DNA of 64,000 nt from Glossina fuscipes. Taxonomy: Eukaryota; Arthropoda; Insecta; Diptera; Glossinidae. The notes below the pieces were generated by a model. That model was not told the DNA's origin, ran no database searches, and was given only the letters and a program-made list of their open reading frames with translations. Of this stretch, positions 34,196 through 45,130 are shown piece after piece. The stretch covers positions 1,861,876 through 1,925,875 of the forward strand of contig NW_023998459.1 of NCBI RefSeq assembly GCF_014805625.2, in the 5' to 3' direction. The number at the start of each line of letters is the position of its first letter. Position 1 is the first letter of the stretch. Both the position numbers and the translations under genes were made by a program.

Positions 34196-34800
34196 TGTCA
34201 TGAAACTCTTTTTCTTTTTCCTCGCCGCCGAGGATTTAAAAATTTTTCTTTAGACAAAGAAAAAAAAAAAAAAAAAATAAAAAAAATGAAATAAAAAAAA
34301 CAAACTAAATGAACGAAAAGGTCCGGTCGGTTTCCTGCTGTGCGTCTGTCGCCAGTGAGTCAGTCGGTCATCGTCTAGCGTCGGCCCTACATGGCCACCA
34401 TGTGCACGCCCCTACACCTCAGCCACAGCGGTGGCAGCGCACGCTTAGCCACACATGGGTAACAACAAAATTGGATAGCTTAAAAGAAAAAGTAACGTAA
34501 CTTACAGTACAAGTATGGTGGTGGTGATCGTTCACTTGATGAATATTACTGCTTTCACTGTCGGCTGCAGCTATCCCAATGCTCCCGATAAATTGTTGCT
34601 GTTGTTGTTGCTTCTGCCGTTCTGCTGGTAAATCTCTAACAGCTGCAGGCGGATGCTCCACAGGATAACCAAGGCGGCGGATGGTGGATGCGCCACCCTA
34701 CCAGTAATGGTTGGCTGTTGCCGTGAATGCTGTTGATAATTACCACGTCGTTGTTGCTGTTGCCGTTTACCTCCTTTCAATTTTATTCATTTCCTTTGCA
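34196..34800 (-). other. possible host exon or 5' region with CAG/CAA repeats
   Basis: On the minus strand two overlapping frames (34571-34780 and 34419-34661) carry glutamine, asparagine and histidine runs (RQQQQRR, KQQQQQQF, NDHHHH) joined by a possible frame change near 34660. Such runs are common in fly regulatory proteins, but short CAA/CAG runs also give them by chance. The composition here is clearly less AT-rich than the neighbourhood. I do not recognise a protein domain, so this may be untranslated sequence of a gene. Confidence 0.3.
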
Positions 34801-37199
34801 ATGCGTTAGATCAACGTTTAGCTTGATCTGCTCGTTAAGTTTTAATGCTCATGCTAATTTTCGCATCTCCTTTGTGATAAATTAAAAACACAGGTTAGTT
34901 CGATCTTCCCGTTGACTTTTATTACTTATATTAATTTTCACATTTCTCTCTCTCTCGCTTATAACAAATAAATTGAAGTTTACTTTGATTTTCTTAGCAA
35001 ACTTTCCAATAGTTACATCTATTTTTTCGATATGACAATGAAATCACTTGTTAATGGCGAACGTTACTCTTTAACTTACCAATAAAAAATCTAAAAACCC
35101 TGGATATTTTCTTTTGTCGAAAAAATTTTATATATCGATTATTTAAATATTTATTTTTTTTTGCCAAATCGTCGCATTTTATTTTTGTTATTATATAAAT
35201 ATATACACATTTCCTTTTGTTCTGATTTATTGATAATATATTTTTTATAACATACATTTTTTATTATAAATATATACGCCTTATATTTCCTATATATCAT
35301 ATTATATTGCTAACCCACTGAATTATCGCATATATCACCATACACTAAACCTGATTTTTTCGCTTTTGACACTCATTTTCCTTTTTTTGTATATCATCTG
35401 ATATACAAATCGCTATATTAAACTCGTTATTGACTTATTTTTAATTGCTGAGTGCAATTTTATATAATTAGTATGGTGTCTTATAATAATATAACTGTAA
35501 GCAATAAGATAGCGGGACAATCAATCAATTTACATTTCTCTTTCTTTCTATGTTTCTATAAAAAACGATCCTAATCAGGTCTCCATCTTCTAAGATAGAG
35601 TACCTATAAGAAAGCTAATTAGAAAATGAGAAAGAAATGAGAATATTACTACGACTTTAATTATAAACATCTTATAACAATCATTAAAACGCTTTTATTA
35701 TCAATACTAATTATAAAAACTATAATATAGAAGTTTTTATATAAGAAAAGGGAATAAATTATAACCTACCCATATATTTACTTTTTGAAGATAACAAGAA
35801 CCATGAAAATAAATACTACAAGCGTAAACAAATTCATCTCTTACAAGGTTATCAGTTATATACAAGGTTATCAGTTTACAATAATTACGGACTATGGTTC
35901 ACGGTTGAAATGGTTCACCTCCCAAACTGTACTTTCTTTGCGCTAAGCTAGATGGTCAAATAAACTAAAACCCTTTAATTCTAAAATCATACGCACGAGC
36001 ACATCCAAACATACCCAGGTCTCAGCGATATCTGCAGAATGCTTAGGGGCTTTTTTGTACTTGATCAATGAAGAAAAAAAATTCAATTTCTGTTAATACA
36101 TAATTTGTGTTTCAACTTCCTTTATTTCTCCCTTTTTTTTTCTTTGACACATAAAACTACTTTCAGCGATATTTATATTTGCTTAATCATATATGCAAAT
36201 AAACAAGCAAATAATAGGCACTAACTTAGAAGCTACATAAACATCAATGTATAAGAAAATGTAATATAAACCCAAAAACCACATCTACGATACAGTTAGT
36301 CGATGACTCGATTGTGAAAGATGCTGGCACACTGTCAATACTTTTCGTATCGTGACCCATCATATACGATTCCGCAAATAGAAAACAATCAACACAATGA
36401 TCAGTACGCTCCTTAGGACTCTCAGCTCGATGATGATTCCCCTTTGTAGACAACATTCAAGACTTTTTTTTCCGCCAAACATTGGTAAAAAGAAGGCTGT
36501 GGGAGATGTGGCAATAACAACGGTATGATCAATAAGTAACGATGCGGACTGACCGTAAATAGCGACATCAGAGGGTATGTTGATGGCAGATAATGAAACC
36601 AGCATTATGGCAAAAAATTAGAAAAACCTACTCTTTTTTTCTTTTTAATCTTTTCTTACAGTTCGCATTAAAATAAGCGGCTTAAACTAAACATAAATTG
36701 CATTCAATTAATATATGTTCTAAGTACATGTGTTTATTATTAGAGTTTATTAGTTTTATTGTTCAGCCATTTTTTTGATCTCATGCCATTTATTGTGTAA
36801 AGTCTTAATTGAAATTCATATTTATATTCTTTGGCCCTAATAGAAGAATTTCTGCCGCTTCTGGATCCAAAACAAACTTTATTTTTCCTTGTGTATATTG
36901 TTTAAATTTCACGTTGCTTTGCTTTTCATTTTTTTTTTTCACGAATTTTTTTTTTTCTTAATAGGTGTTTCATTAATTCATTTAAGAAAACAAAAAAAAA
37001 ACCCTCTTCTCCTGTCCAAAATGAAAATCCAATTTCTTTCAGCATCTTTTTTTGACGCCCACTTAAAATCAACCGTCTGTTTTTTCTCTCTTTTTTTCTT
37101 TTCTCTCAAGAAAAAACGCCAAGATCAAACATTCGAGAAAAACACTTTCATGTCACACAAACGGACTTTAGACTTTTTTTCTTTTCATAATTCTCTCTT
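34801..37199. other. long AT-rich stretch without a recognisable gene
   Basis: Mostly AT-rich sequence with T and A runs. Two overlapping minus-strand frames at 36244-36605 (81 and 70 codons) contain non-repetitive sequence (INIPSDVAIYG, then SPTAFFLPMFGG) and might be decayed coding sequence. I cannot assign them. No RNA gene or transposon end was seen. Confidence 0.35.
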
Positions 37200-38160
37200 T
37201 CATAATAGCGTTATGCAGAGAGCAAGAGTTATGAGCAGAGTTTCTCCATGATGGCTTTTACATGATCTATTAGAATAGAGCAGTGGTTAAAGCAGACGAT
37301 CAGAGTCCTTACACCTCAAATGTACGTGGACGTTACTACTTAATAGAGAATTTTAAAGAAAATCCCACTAACTTTGTAGACATCAAGATAATGGTTGGCC
37401 GTATTTATAGACATAGGGAAAGAATTCCTAACGACGCCATACATCATGAATTTGGCTGGAAGCTTATCAAGCGAGTTTAATGAAGCAATTTGACGTGCCC
37501 ACACTTATTGTTTAGCTCACTACGCTTGGATGAACAAAACTTTGGAAAATTGTACGACGTACTATTATTAGTCACGTGTAGCTATTAGCGTATGTGATTA
37601 CGTGAACTTCTGTGAGCCTTGTTCAGCTAATATATATCCTAATATATCCTAATCGCTTCGACCATCAATGAGCAAAATAGCTAATTCAGGTTGTCTTTTT
37701 CAAGGCTACGTGTTGATTTTATTCGTGCTTACCCACGTTCTCGAAATGGCAAATTAGAAATGCGCGTAAACTTATAAGAGAAGAAATATTTCATACATGT
37801 GGACCACGGGAAACGGATTACATGGCTCACTCCATACGAAGTAAATTAAATTCCTTCTATTACCTCATAATGTAAAACAAATTTTTAGTTCAGTCCATTC
37901 TCCCCAAACAAATGCTTCTGAACGAGTCAGAAAGACTTTAATAACAGCTATAAGAGCTTATAACAACATAATTCAGAAGAATTGGGATGAAGATTTAAGT
38001 GAAATAGCCTATAATTTAAGATGAAATATGCATTCAGGCATTGGTAAGGAATCGTTTTAGGTACTGTCTAACAATTGACTTTAGTTCCGTTTATTTACAA
38101 ACACCTTGTACCATTACAGATGGAACGGTTGGTAAGTTCAACAACGAAAAATTGCGTCTA
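37200..38160 (+). pseudogene. relic of Ty3/gypsy integrase
   Basis: 37283-37480 keeps the segment before the integrase zinc finger (ENPTNF, then GRIYRHRERI and FGWKL). 37700-37780 read in a shifted frame gives the first catalytic region (DFIRAYPRSRNGKL). 37890-38030 gives the C-terminal part of the core (SPQTNASERVRKTLI, then AIRAYNN and LSEIAYNLR), with the Glu of ASERV in place of the catalytic Glu. Several stops and frameshifts separate them. The three pieces follow the normal order and spacing of a gypsy integrase. Sequence after 38160 is unrecognised. Confidence 0.78.
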
Positions 38161-38621
38161 ACAATATAATTGCCAAGCATGGGAGATTGACGTGAGAAGA
38201 AGAAGAAAAGCAGCATATGACAGCGAAAGTAGAGAAAAACAACCAGCTTTATAAAAAATTAAAAATATTGAGCGGGAATTGAAAATGTTTTTAGTTGATA
38301 GTGAAAATACTAATAAAAATATTTTTTTTCTTAAAATAAATTCATGTTCAGATGAAAGGAAAACTTTAAATCTTTTGAGTAAATTATTTAAAAGGGAACC
38401 GAAAGTACTCATTGATACTAACATGAAATAACATTATTATTGAATATTGAGTTGATAGTGTCGTTTTTTCCAACATTCAAGACGATTCCTCCCTTTATTA
38501 AAAGTATTAGAGCCCAAACGTTGACTGAACAAAAGAACAGAAAAGAAAACTAAAATTATTGTATTATTATTATTATTATTATTATTATCATTATTATTAT
38601 TATAAATTTAGCCAGAGAATA
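38161..38621. other. no gene seen; ends in an (ATT)n run
   Basis: AT-rich sequence downstream of the integrase relic. The (ATT)n run at about 38562-38602 lies where the tail of the following minus-strand SINE would be. Confidence 0.4.
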
Positions 38622-38756
38622 CATTCTAACACCAAAGTCTTAAAGCACTAACATCTAAGGCTGTCGGCTTTATTAAAAACTCTACTGCGCTTGAGATTTG
38701 AACCCACGACCATTGACTTGCTATCGAGACTCTTGACTACTTGGCCACTCAGGCGG
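38622..38756 (-). mobile_element. tRNA-derived SINE, copy A
   Basis: On the minus strand the 5' part looks like a tRNA: CCTGAGTGGCCAAGTAG (A-box like) and GTGGGTTCAAATCTC, which contains a perfect RNA polymerase III B box (GGTTCRANYCY). The tRNA-unrelated 3' part (GTAGAGTTTTTAATAAAGCC, then GACAGCCTTAGATG) is shared with 39926-40058, which rules out a simple tRNA pseudogene. On the left the copy runs into an (AAT)n microsatellite, a plausible SINE tail. Confidence 0.75.
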
Positions 38757-39925
38757 ATGAAAGGATAAGGTTATTGTAATCTTATTGTAAGTAATCAAAC
38801 TGAAAGTAGTTTTGAAAGTTGCCACTATCTATGCTCTCAGCTAAATCGTTGAATACTATGGATTATACGGTGACTGAGGCATTAATTGGAATGTGAAGTC
38901 ATGTCGAAAAAAAAACGATGGACTCAGTAATTGAGATAAAGCAGTAACACATGTAAAAACGAGGAAAATTGTATTATCAATAATATCTTTACAAAGGCAG
39001 ATAAGTTTTAATTCAAAGTTGTTGCGTCTAAAAAGCTTTCTTAGTTTAGCAATCACTTCATCAGAACAATCGCTACGAATAAGGCATGGCCAAAAAAATT
39101 CAGGAATAGCACCCACAATTACAACTATGTAATTCTAACGTTTTCGCGTCGGTCAATCGTTTATCGGTCTTATGTGTTCAATTTTATACGTTAAAAAGGG
39201 TCTATTTGATTTATATATTGGATTTAATAAACCGTGTTTTTTGCCACTTTTAGTTTTTGTCAGCGTACGCACGTACGATTCCCTCCACTTTCCTTGTTAT
39301 ATTTAGAATACAAAATGTTTATTCGATTAAATCTTTTGTTTTCTTCTCAACATGCCAATTGGATTATCTCTTTCTCCATCAATGGCGGCATTGCGATGAG
39401 CTCCTTAATAGGATCTTTATGTAATACGTTATATTTTAAGTAGAAGTCTTCATATGAATTACTTTCAGTTATTTTCTTTATTGCTTTCACTCAATCGTCT
39501 AACTGTTGAGTTTAGGTTATACGATGTTTTAAAATATCTTCATTTAATAAAGAAGCCCCACGGTTAAGACCGTCAACAAGCTGCACTTTGCTGCCAGAGC
39601 TGTGTTCAATTGGATTAGTAAAAATATACAATGAAAAGGCAGCAGGACAGTTAAATATCCCAAAAAGTATGTCCAAAAACTCGCACTGACCCTTGTAGAC
39701 GGAAGAAACCCTTCCTTAAACCCAATGTTAAGCCCACTTTGCTTGATTTCAATTTATGTATGTCATCGTCTCTTAATATCCCAGAAAAATGATCACGTAA
39801 AATTTTCTCCTTTAGTTTACGATAGTTTCAGCAAAACTTTTTGTGACGATAGTGCAATAGGTGAGCCATATTCGGAATTTATTTCTTGAACGATGTGTAA
39901 TGAGAATAAAATTATGAGATATAAA
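38757..39925. other. no gene seen
   Basis: Short open stretches only, none recognised. The minus-strand frame 38856-39116 (SDEVIAKLRKLFRR) has somewhat coding-like composition, but no family could be named. Confidence 0.35.
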
Positions 39926-40058
39926 TTCTAAGACTAAACCCTTAAAAACACTAGCATCTAAGGCTGTCGGCTTTTATTAAAAACTCTACCGCACTTAAGA
40001 TTCGAACCCACGACCATTGACTTGCTAGTCGAGTTTCCTCGCCTTCGGCTACTCAGGC
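39926..40058 (-). mobile_element. tRNA-derived SINE, copy B
   Basis: Same family as 38622-38756: minus strand CCTGAGTAGCCGAAGGCGAG, then CAATGGTCGTGGGTTCGAAT with a perfect B box (GGTTCGAATCT), then the shared body GTAGAGTTTTTAATAAAAGC and GACAGCCTTAGATGC. The region between the A-like and B boxes has a few extra bases compared with copy A. No clear tail repeat follows. Confidence 0.75.
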
Positions 40059-41499
40059 TATTGTGTTGATGTTCTATTTCTCGTTGTTTTTCAACAAAAT
40101 TTTGCTTTATCTGAAGTTACAATTATATATACTTATTCCAAAACTACATTGCCTATAGATGGTGGATACGCAAAATATTCTACTACATAAAATTTCACTT
40201 CGATATCGATATTACTTACATTAACAGTGACAATAAATTTGAAGTATTTGTTTGGAAAATAAATTGCGCGTTTATTATGTAGACCTTTTTTCGCTAACAC
40301 TGGTTTAGCAGTTGACGTTTCTGTTGTGCTACGAATTTGTTCATACACCGTCTCTCTCTCTCTTTCCCTCTTAAATCATCTATGTGTTTAGCCTGATTCA
40401 GAATGATTTTTTCCTGCGTCAGGGACATCGTCCGAAAAATATTGAATGAAGGTTTCTTCGTGAAACTCAATTGGTTTCATCTCCATCAACGTACTTACAT
40501 AAGGCTTGTCCTTTTTCTTGCGGTGTTTCGCCGTACTGTGCCTTGTGTTTGGAAATGGATGGAATTTTTATTCTAAATTCTTTAATAAGAAACTTCTTGG
40601 ATAGTGTGAAGCTTTTTAAGCTTTATTAAGGAAGACTGAACAAACTAGCTGTTCTTTTCAATAATTTTTTGGCATATATGAACTTTTACAAGTCATTCCA
40701 ATTCACTGCTTTTGCATTAACTTCAAAATCTAATGTACACTTACTTTCTTCAGTGTGATTGGATCCGTTAAATGACGTTAATGAATGTTCAACATCTTTT
40801 AATGTGAAATAACTTCTCTCCCCGTTGGCGGGAGGGCAGTAAAACTAATTCGCTAAGTTTCGTCTTTAGATTTTTTAACGACAAACTTAGAATTTCTTGA
40901 GTGTTCATCTTGTTCTGTGTTTTATAATGTGTGTACAACGTATGTATATTAACTCATTACAGCCATAACATTGGTGTTAACCCAAAAATAGCAAAGAAAC
41001 ACATAAACGGAATTTTACAGTCACATCCGATTAATGATGTAATACCGCATTATAGGCTTCGAATATCAACTCCTTTATGTTAAATATGGTTTTATTACGA
41101 AACTCTCTTGCATGGAGCAAACCTACTGGGATATTATTCTTGGTTCATATAGATTTCAATCAGCAATTTTCTGTAGCTTTGTGTTTGAGGGCACTAAATC
41201 AATCATGGTAGGGTAAGATGTAATGAAGCAAGTTCTGGCTATATGTAAAAAACAGTCTGCTCGACTGGGTCGTCAGGTTGGACAATGTTAGTTTTGACGC
41301 GTATTCGTGGTCTGGAGCAACAGGACGAGCTAAATTTGCGAAAGGAGCAGCTTCGAAGAATAATTATCGCGAAGCTGAGTGTAATAAACCAACTGCTAGG
41401 AGACAGGTTGAAGTGGCCAGTTATGGTGACACAGGTTTCGTTATTGTTAGTAAGAGTTCGGGAAGACGGCTTGCTTCTCTAGATGCTAATACTGCCCCT
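40059..41499. other. mostly empty; weak hint of a retroviral-type protease at 40133-40348
   Basis: The 71-codon minus-strand frame 40133-40348 ends with a pattern (IDIEVKFYVVE, then IGNVVLE) reminiscent of the C-terminal half of gypsy-type proteases, but the DTG motif is not visible. The + frames at 41278-41480 may be the upstream part of the LINE relic that follows. Nothing else was seen. Confidence 0.25.
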
Positions 41500-42720
41500 G
41501 TACACGTGTCAGGCGCCAACGAGCTAATGGAGAGTTGTGTCTTATATGGAGGTTCTACCAAACCCTGGTTTGGACTTTCATTAGTTGGTGATGGTACCTG
41601 TGAGGAAGTCTGTTCTTACATTCTTCCAGCGTCTGATATTGCGATTTACTTAGAGCAATTGCCTTCGACCAATATATTACTTGTTGCCTGAAACTCAATG
41701 ATAAGTTGCTGGAGCTAAGCAATTTTACTCTGCCTAAACGTTTGCTATTATATTGCCTTTTCGTATCAGTTAATTTACAAAGAGTTCTTCGACGGTGTCC
41801 AGGGGTTACGTCTTTGCCAGCTTAATAACATCTTTAATGTTACTGCTTGACTTAGCTTTTCTGGAATACTAACACTCTTTACCTTGTTTCGCCGTTGTTG
41901 CTGGCTGTGAATTGCCTAGCTGACAGTGGGCAGTGGAATCAAGTGGTGACTGATCACCGTTTGTTTGCTAAAAGAATTAACACAAACGTAGGGACTTGCA
42001 GTGACTGGACTTAGGCTATGAAGACATTAATGATTAGTTATTCTTCCTTTACACTTAGTTTTTTTCCGCAACTTCCGTCTCGGCACCATTTAAGTCTTGT
42101 CACACGTCGGTTTCTCCTAGTTGGTATACCAAGGATTTCCAGATGGTCCAAAAGAAAAAAGAAGGCTTTTTCAAAAATTTAGTCGTAATATTTGGAATAG
42201 TGATTATATGTGTTACTCTAGCGCTAGATGGGATTATAAGGCAACTTGTTATTGTAAATTTATTAAAGCAACCTTCTTAAAAGTCCTAAGGACTTCTTTA
42301 AATTCGTACATTGTAAGGAAAAGTAGGATGATTTCCTCTCTTGGGAATTTTCAAAATCATCCGAAGCGTCTGTAATAACTGACCTTTTCGCGGATTTTTT
42401 TGATGAAGGCTATCAATGTTCAAATATTTCGTCTAACAATTACCCGATAGAAATAGTTATAGTTGTTGAAAACCTTCTTACTACTCTGGTTCTGATGGTT
42501 TCCATCTGCTATTTTCTATTATTTTGCTTTTCTCCCCTACAGATATTTTAAAGGTTTGTTTGAAAAAAGATCACTCTCACTCACCCATCGATTTGAAAGA
42601 GCAGTTTTATTTTTCCTCCTTACGAAAGTGGTTCTCGGAAACTTAAGGCGTTAAATGTTGGGCGTAACCTTCGTCTTTAAGCTAATAAAAGTAGACATTC
42701 ACATCCTTAGTAGTACCTCA
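41500..42720 (+). mobile_element. CR1/jockey-like LINE relic (endonuclease and start of RT)
   Basis: The end of the 41278-41691 frame (VCSYILPASDIAIYLEQL) matches the endonuclease segment of the minus-strand LINE at 5672-8830 (SYVP..SDIS.Y). 41760-41870 read in shifted frames keeps LCQLNNIFNV and LLDLAFLEY, again parallel to that LINE. 42250-42420 corresponds to the endonuclease-RT linker (SYIVRKSRMISSLGNF, then ITDLFADFFDEGY), and 42480-42640 to the first RT block (SGSDGFHLLF, then DLKEQFYFSS). It is heavily decayed and not deleted in the middle like the other copy. The 3' half is missing. Confidence 0.68.
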
Positions 42721-43379
42721 AGACACTTTGTGTTCTTACACCTACCAAAATGCCGAATTAATTATGAGTTTTTCTGTTTCGGGTAATGTGTAAAATGTTC
42801 AACCCTCATAACCACTTACTTAATCTGCCCGTTTTGTCTGTTAATAAGGTTAAAAGCATTACATTGCATAACTAACTGCTAAGCTATTCGAGTCTTGTAC
42901 AATACATGCAAATTGAACCAAAATATTTCTTTATATTTGATTTTCACTATTAATTTTGTCGCTATTAATAATGTATAAATAAGCACGTATTCATTCATCA
43001 ATAAATATCGCTTTATCTTAATTTGAGGCTTAGTGAAATGCCGGTGTACGTTTTATGTTGATCTAAAGTTTTTTTTTTTCTTATAGATGTTAAAATTTTA
43101 AAAATAAACTAAAACTGTTACCTTGGCATCAGGTGTTACAAACACAAAAACTGGTAGTACTAATGAGACGTGGCTTTATATTTTGAAATAAAAATTTTAG
43201 TTCAATTTACGATTTAAAGCGAATATATAGGCCACACTATCACAATTGCCTGGCAATAACGTGATGAAACGTGAATGATGCAGTCTCTCATTATAGAAGC
43301 TCTTAAATCGGAATTGGGCGCTTTGAATATAAATACAGTTTAACGTCTGTCAAATTTTGATAATTTGTCAGTTCACGTT
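42721..43379. other. no gene seen
   Basis: AT-rich sequence between the LINE relic and the gypsy relic; no frame, RNA or repeat recognised. Confidence 0.4.
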
Positions 43380-45130
43380 ACGATTTAAATCCAGATAAAG
43401 TATCTAACATTATTTCCAGTTGGCATTTAAAATTTAGTGGCAATGAAAAAGAAGATTTGATAGCTGATAATATTCTGTACGGAACTCAAATTGTAATTAT
43501 GCGAAGTTTACGTGGAAACTTTGAAGTTTTATGTGGCCATCTTCAGTTATCGTATGTAGGAGAAGCTTCAAAGGAGTACTAGAGATGCTATCGTAAGGCT
43601 CAAGTAGTTGAGTTGGAAATTCTGTGCCACAAGCTTAAAATTCAATTAGGGGATCAAGACTCGAGTCTGGATTTTTAGAGACACGCGATCTTGCAATTGA
43701 CCAATCGACTTGACATTCCTACATATTCCTGCAACGAACTTTATATTTAGGAACCGGCTTTTTCTAACCTTTGCTACCCCCAGAAATATCTTTTTTGAAA
43801 ATCTGAACACATCCCCGCTTTTTAATTGGAACGTACTAACGCATTGTATTACTGATTATACCTTGAGCGAAAAGCAAGCTATCGTGTTGAATACAATCTC
43901 TTACAAAGCTGAAGTCTTTTGTAGGATTTAACTAATTTCTCGTACCATCGATAAAGGTATCAATAAACCTATTAACCTGTTAACCTATCACCTGCAGTAG
44001 AAAAGCTTCTCTTTGTACAATTTAATAGAACATCCCTCTAGGATTTACAGAGGAAAACCAAAGGTCTTTAGCTGCTATAGTAGTAATCAGTTAAGATATC
44101 AAAAACCGAACAGCGTTAGGGTTGAAGACCGTATTGATGGAATATTGAGTAGATTACCGAGGGCTGTGTATATCACAAACCTTGCCAAATATTGTTAGAC
44201 GAAAATTCGAAAGGGCCTTTACAGTGCCGGCTCATTACATTAATTTGTGACAACGCCGTTTTCTTACGCAATGCGTCCTAAACCATGTGCCGATTAATTC
44301 AGTAAAGTGACTTCATTTTTGATCTGTTAATTCTTTCGGGGACTTTTAATGAACATTTCCGACTATTGCCTGGAATTGCAAACCCAATTTTGCTATTAAT
44401 ATTGAAAAGAGTAAATTCTTGCAAAAATAGGTAAAATGCCTGAGACATATAATGGGTCATAGCACCATTCAACTAGGTCCTGACAAAGTTCAAATTCATG
44501 GCTATCCTTTACCGAAATCTGTTCGCCAGTTACGAAGATTTTTGGGTGTTTGTAGTTGGTATCGTCATTGTGCGTAATTTCACATCATTGTCCACCAATG
44601 CGACGTAAGTTAATTCGGGGTTTGGGCCGCATTAGCTGAAATGAATGGAAATGGGGAAGAAGTTCCCATTGCTTACATGCCCCGTGAGCTTAATCAGGCT
44701 AAACAAAATTACTCAGTCTCTGAGCAATAATGCTTAGCAACTTTTTTCTCTATATAGAAGGCCACGAATTCGAGGTTATTACGGACCGCGTTTCTCTCAA
44801 CTGGCTAATGTCCCAAAAGGATCTTTACGGTCGATTGGTTCGATGGTCATTGATAGTTTCAACTTCTCAATTAAGTATGAAAATCTTAGTCAACACGCCG
44901 TGCCCTGTTCGGTGTCTTGTGTTCACTCCGAAAACATTAAAGAAGTGAATGGTTTAAAAATGAATAACTACTTATTAAATTCTACAGTAATAGATTTGAC
45001 TGACGTTGCGCTTCAATCCCAAGAATATGTGTGCTTAAGAGAGATCGAGAGTTTGTGTTTCGTCCGCCTAGCATTCCGTAAGGGACAAGTATGCGAAAAT
45101 TGTTTGATGTGTCCGTGTTGGGAGTGCCCG
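43380..45130 (+). pseudogene. relic of Ty3/gypsy element: gag, RT and RNase H
   Basis: 43400-43680 keeps Gag capsid words in order: WHLKFSGNEKEDL, IMRSLRGNFEVL, then VVELEILCHKLKIQLGDQD. After a large loss, 44120-44170 has RT sequence (DGILSRLPRAVYITNL), 44380-44450 the post-YxDD region, and 44500-44580 the connection (KSVRQLRRFLGVCSWYR). RNase H follows at 44650-44950: IAYMPRELNQAKQNYSVSEQ, then IEGHEFEVITDRVSLNWL. 44960-45125 may be the start of the integrase region (QVCENCLMCP). The order is right but protease, catalytic RT and most of integrase are missing, and stops are frequent. The element read left to right. Confidence 0.82.

Noticed and set aside
37021..37251. Lys/Phe-rich plus-strand frame before the integrase relic
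   Set aside because: Low-complexity A/T runs; no domain and no link to the pol frame.
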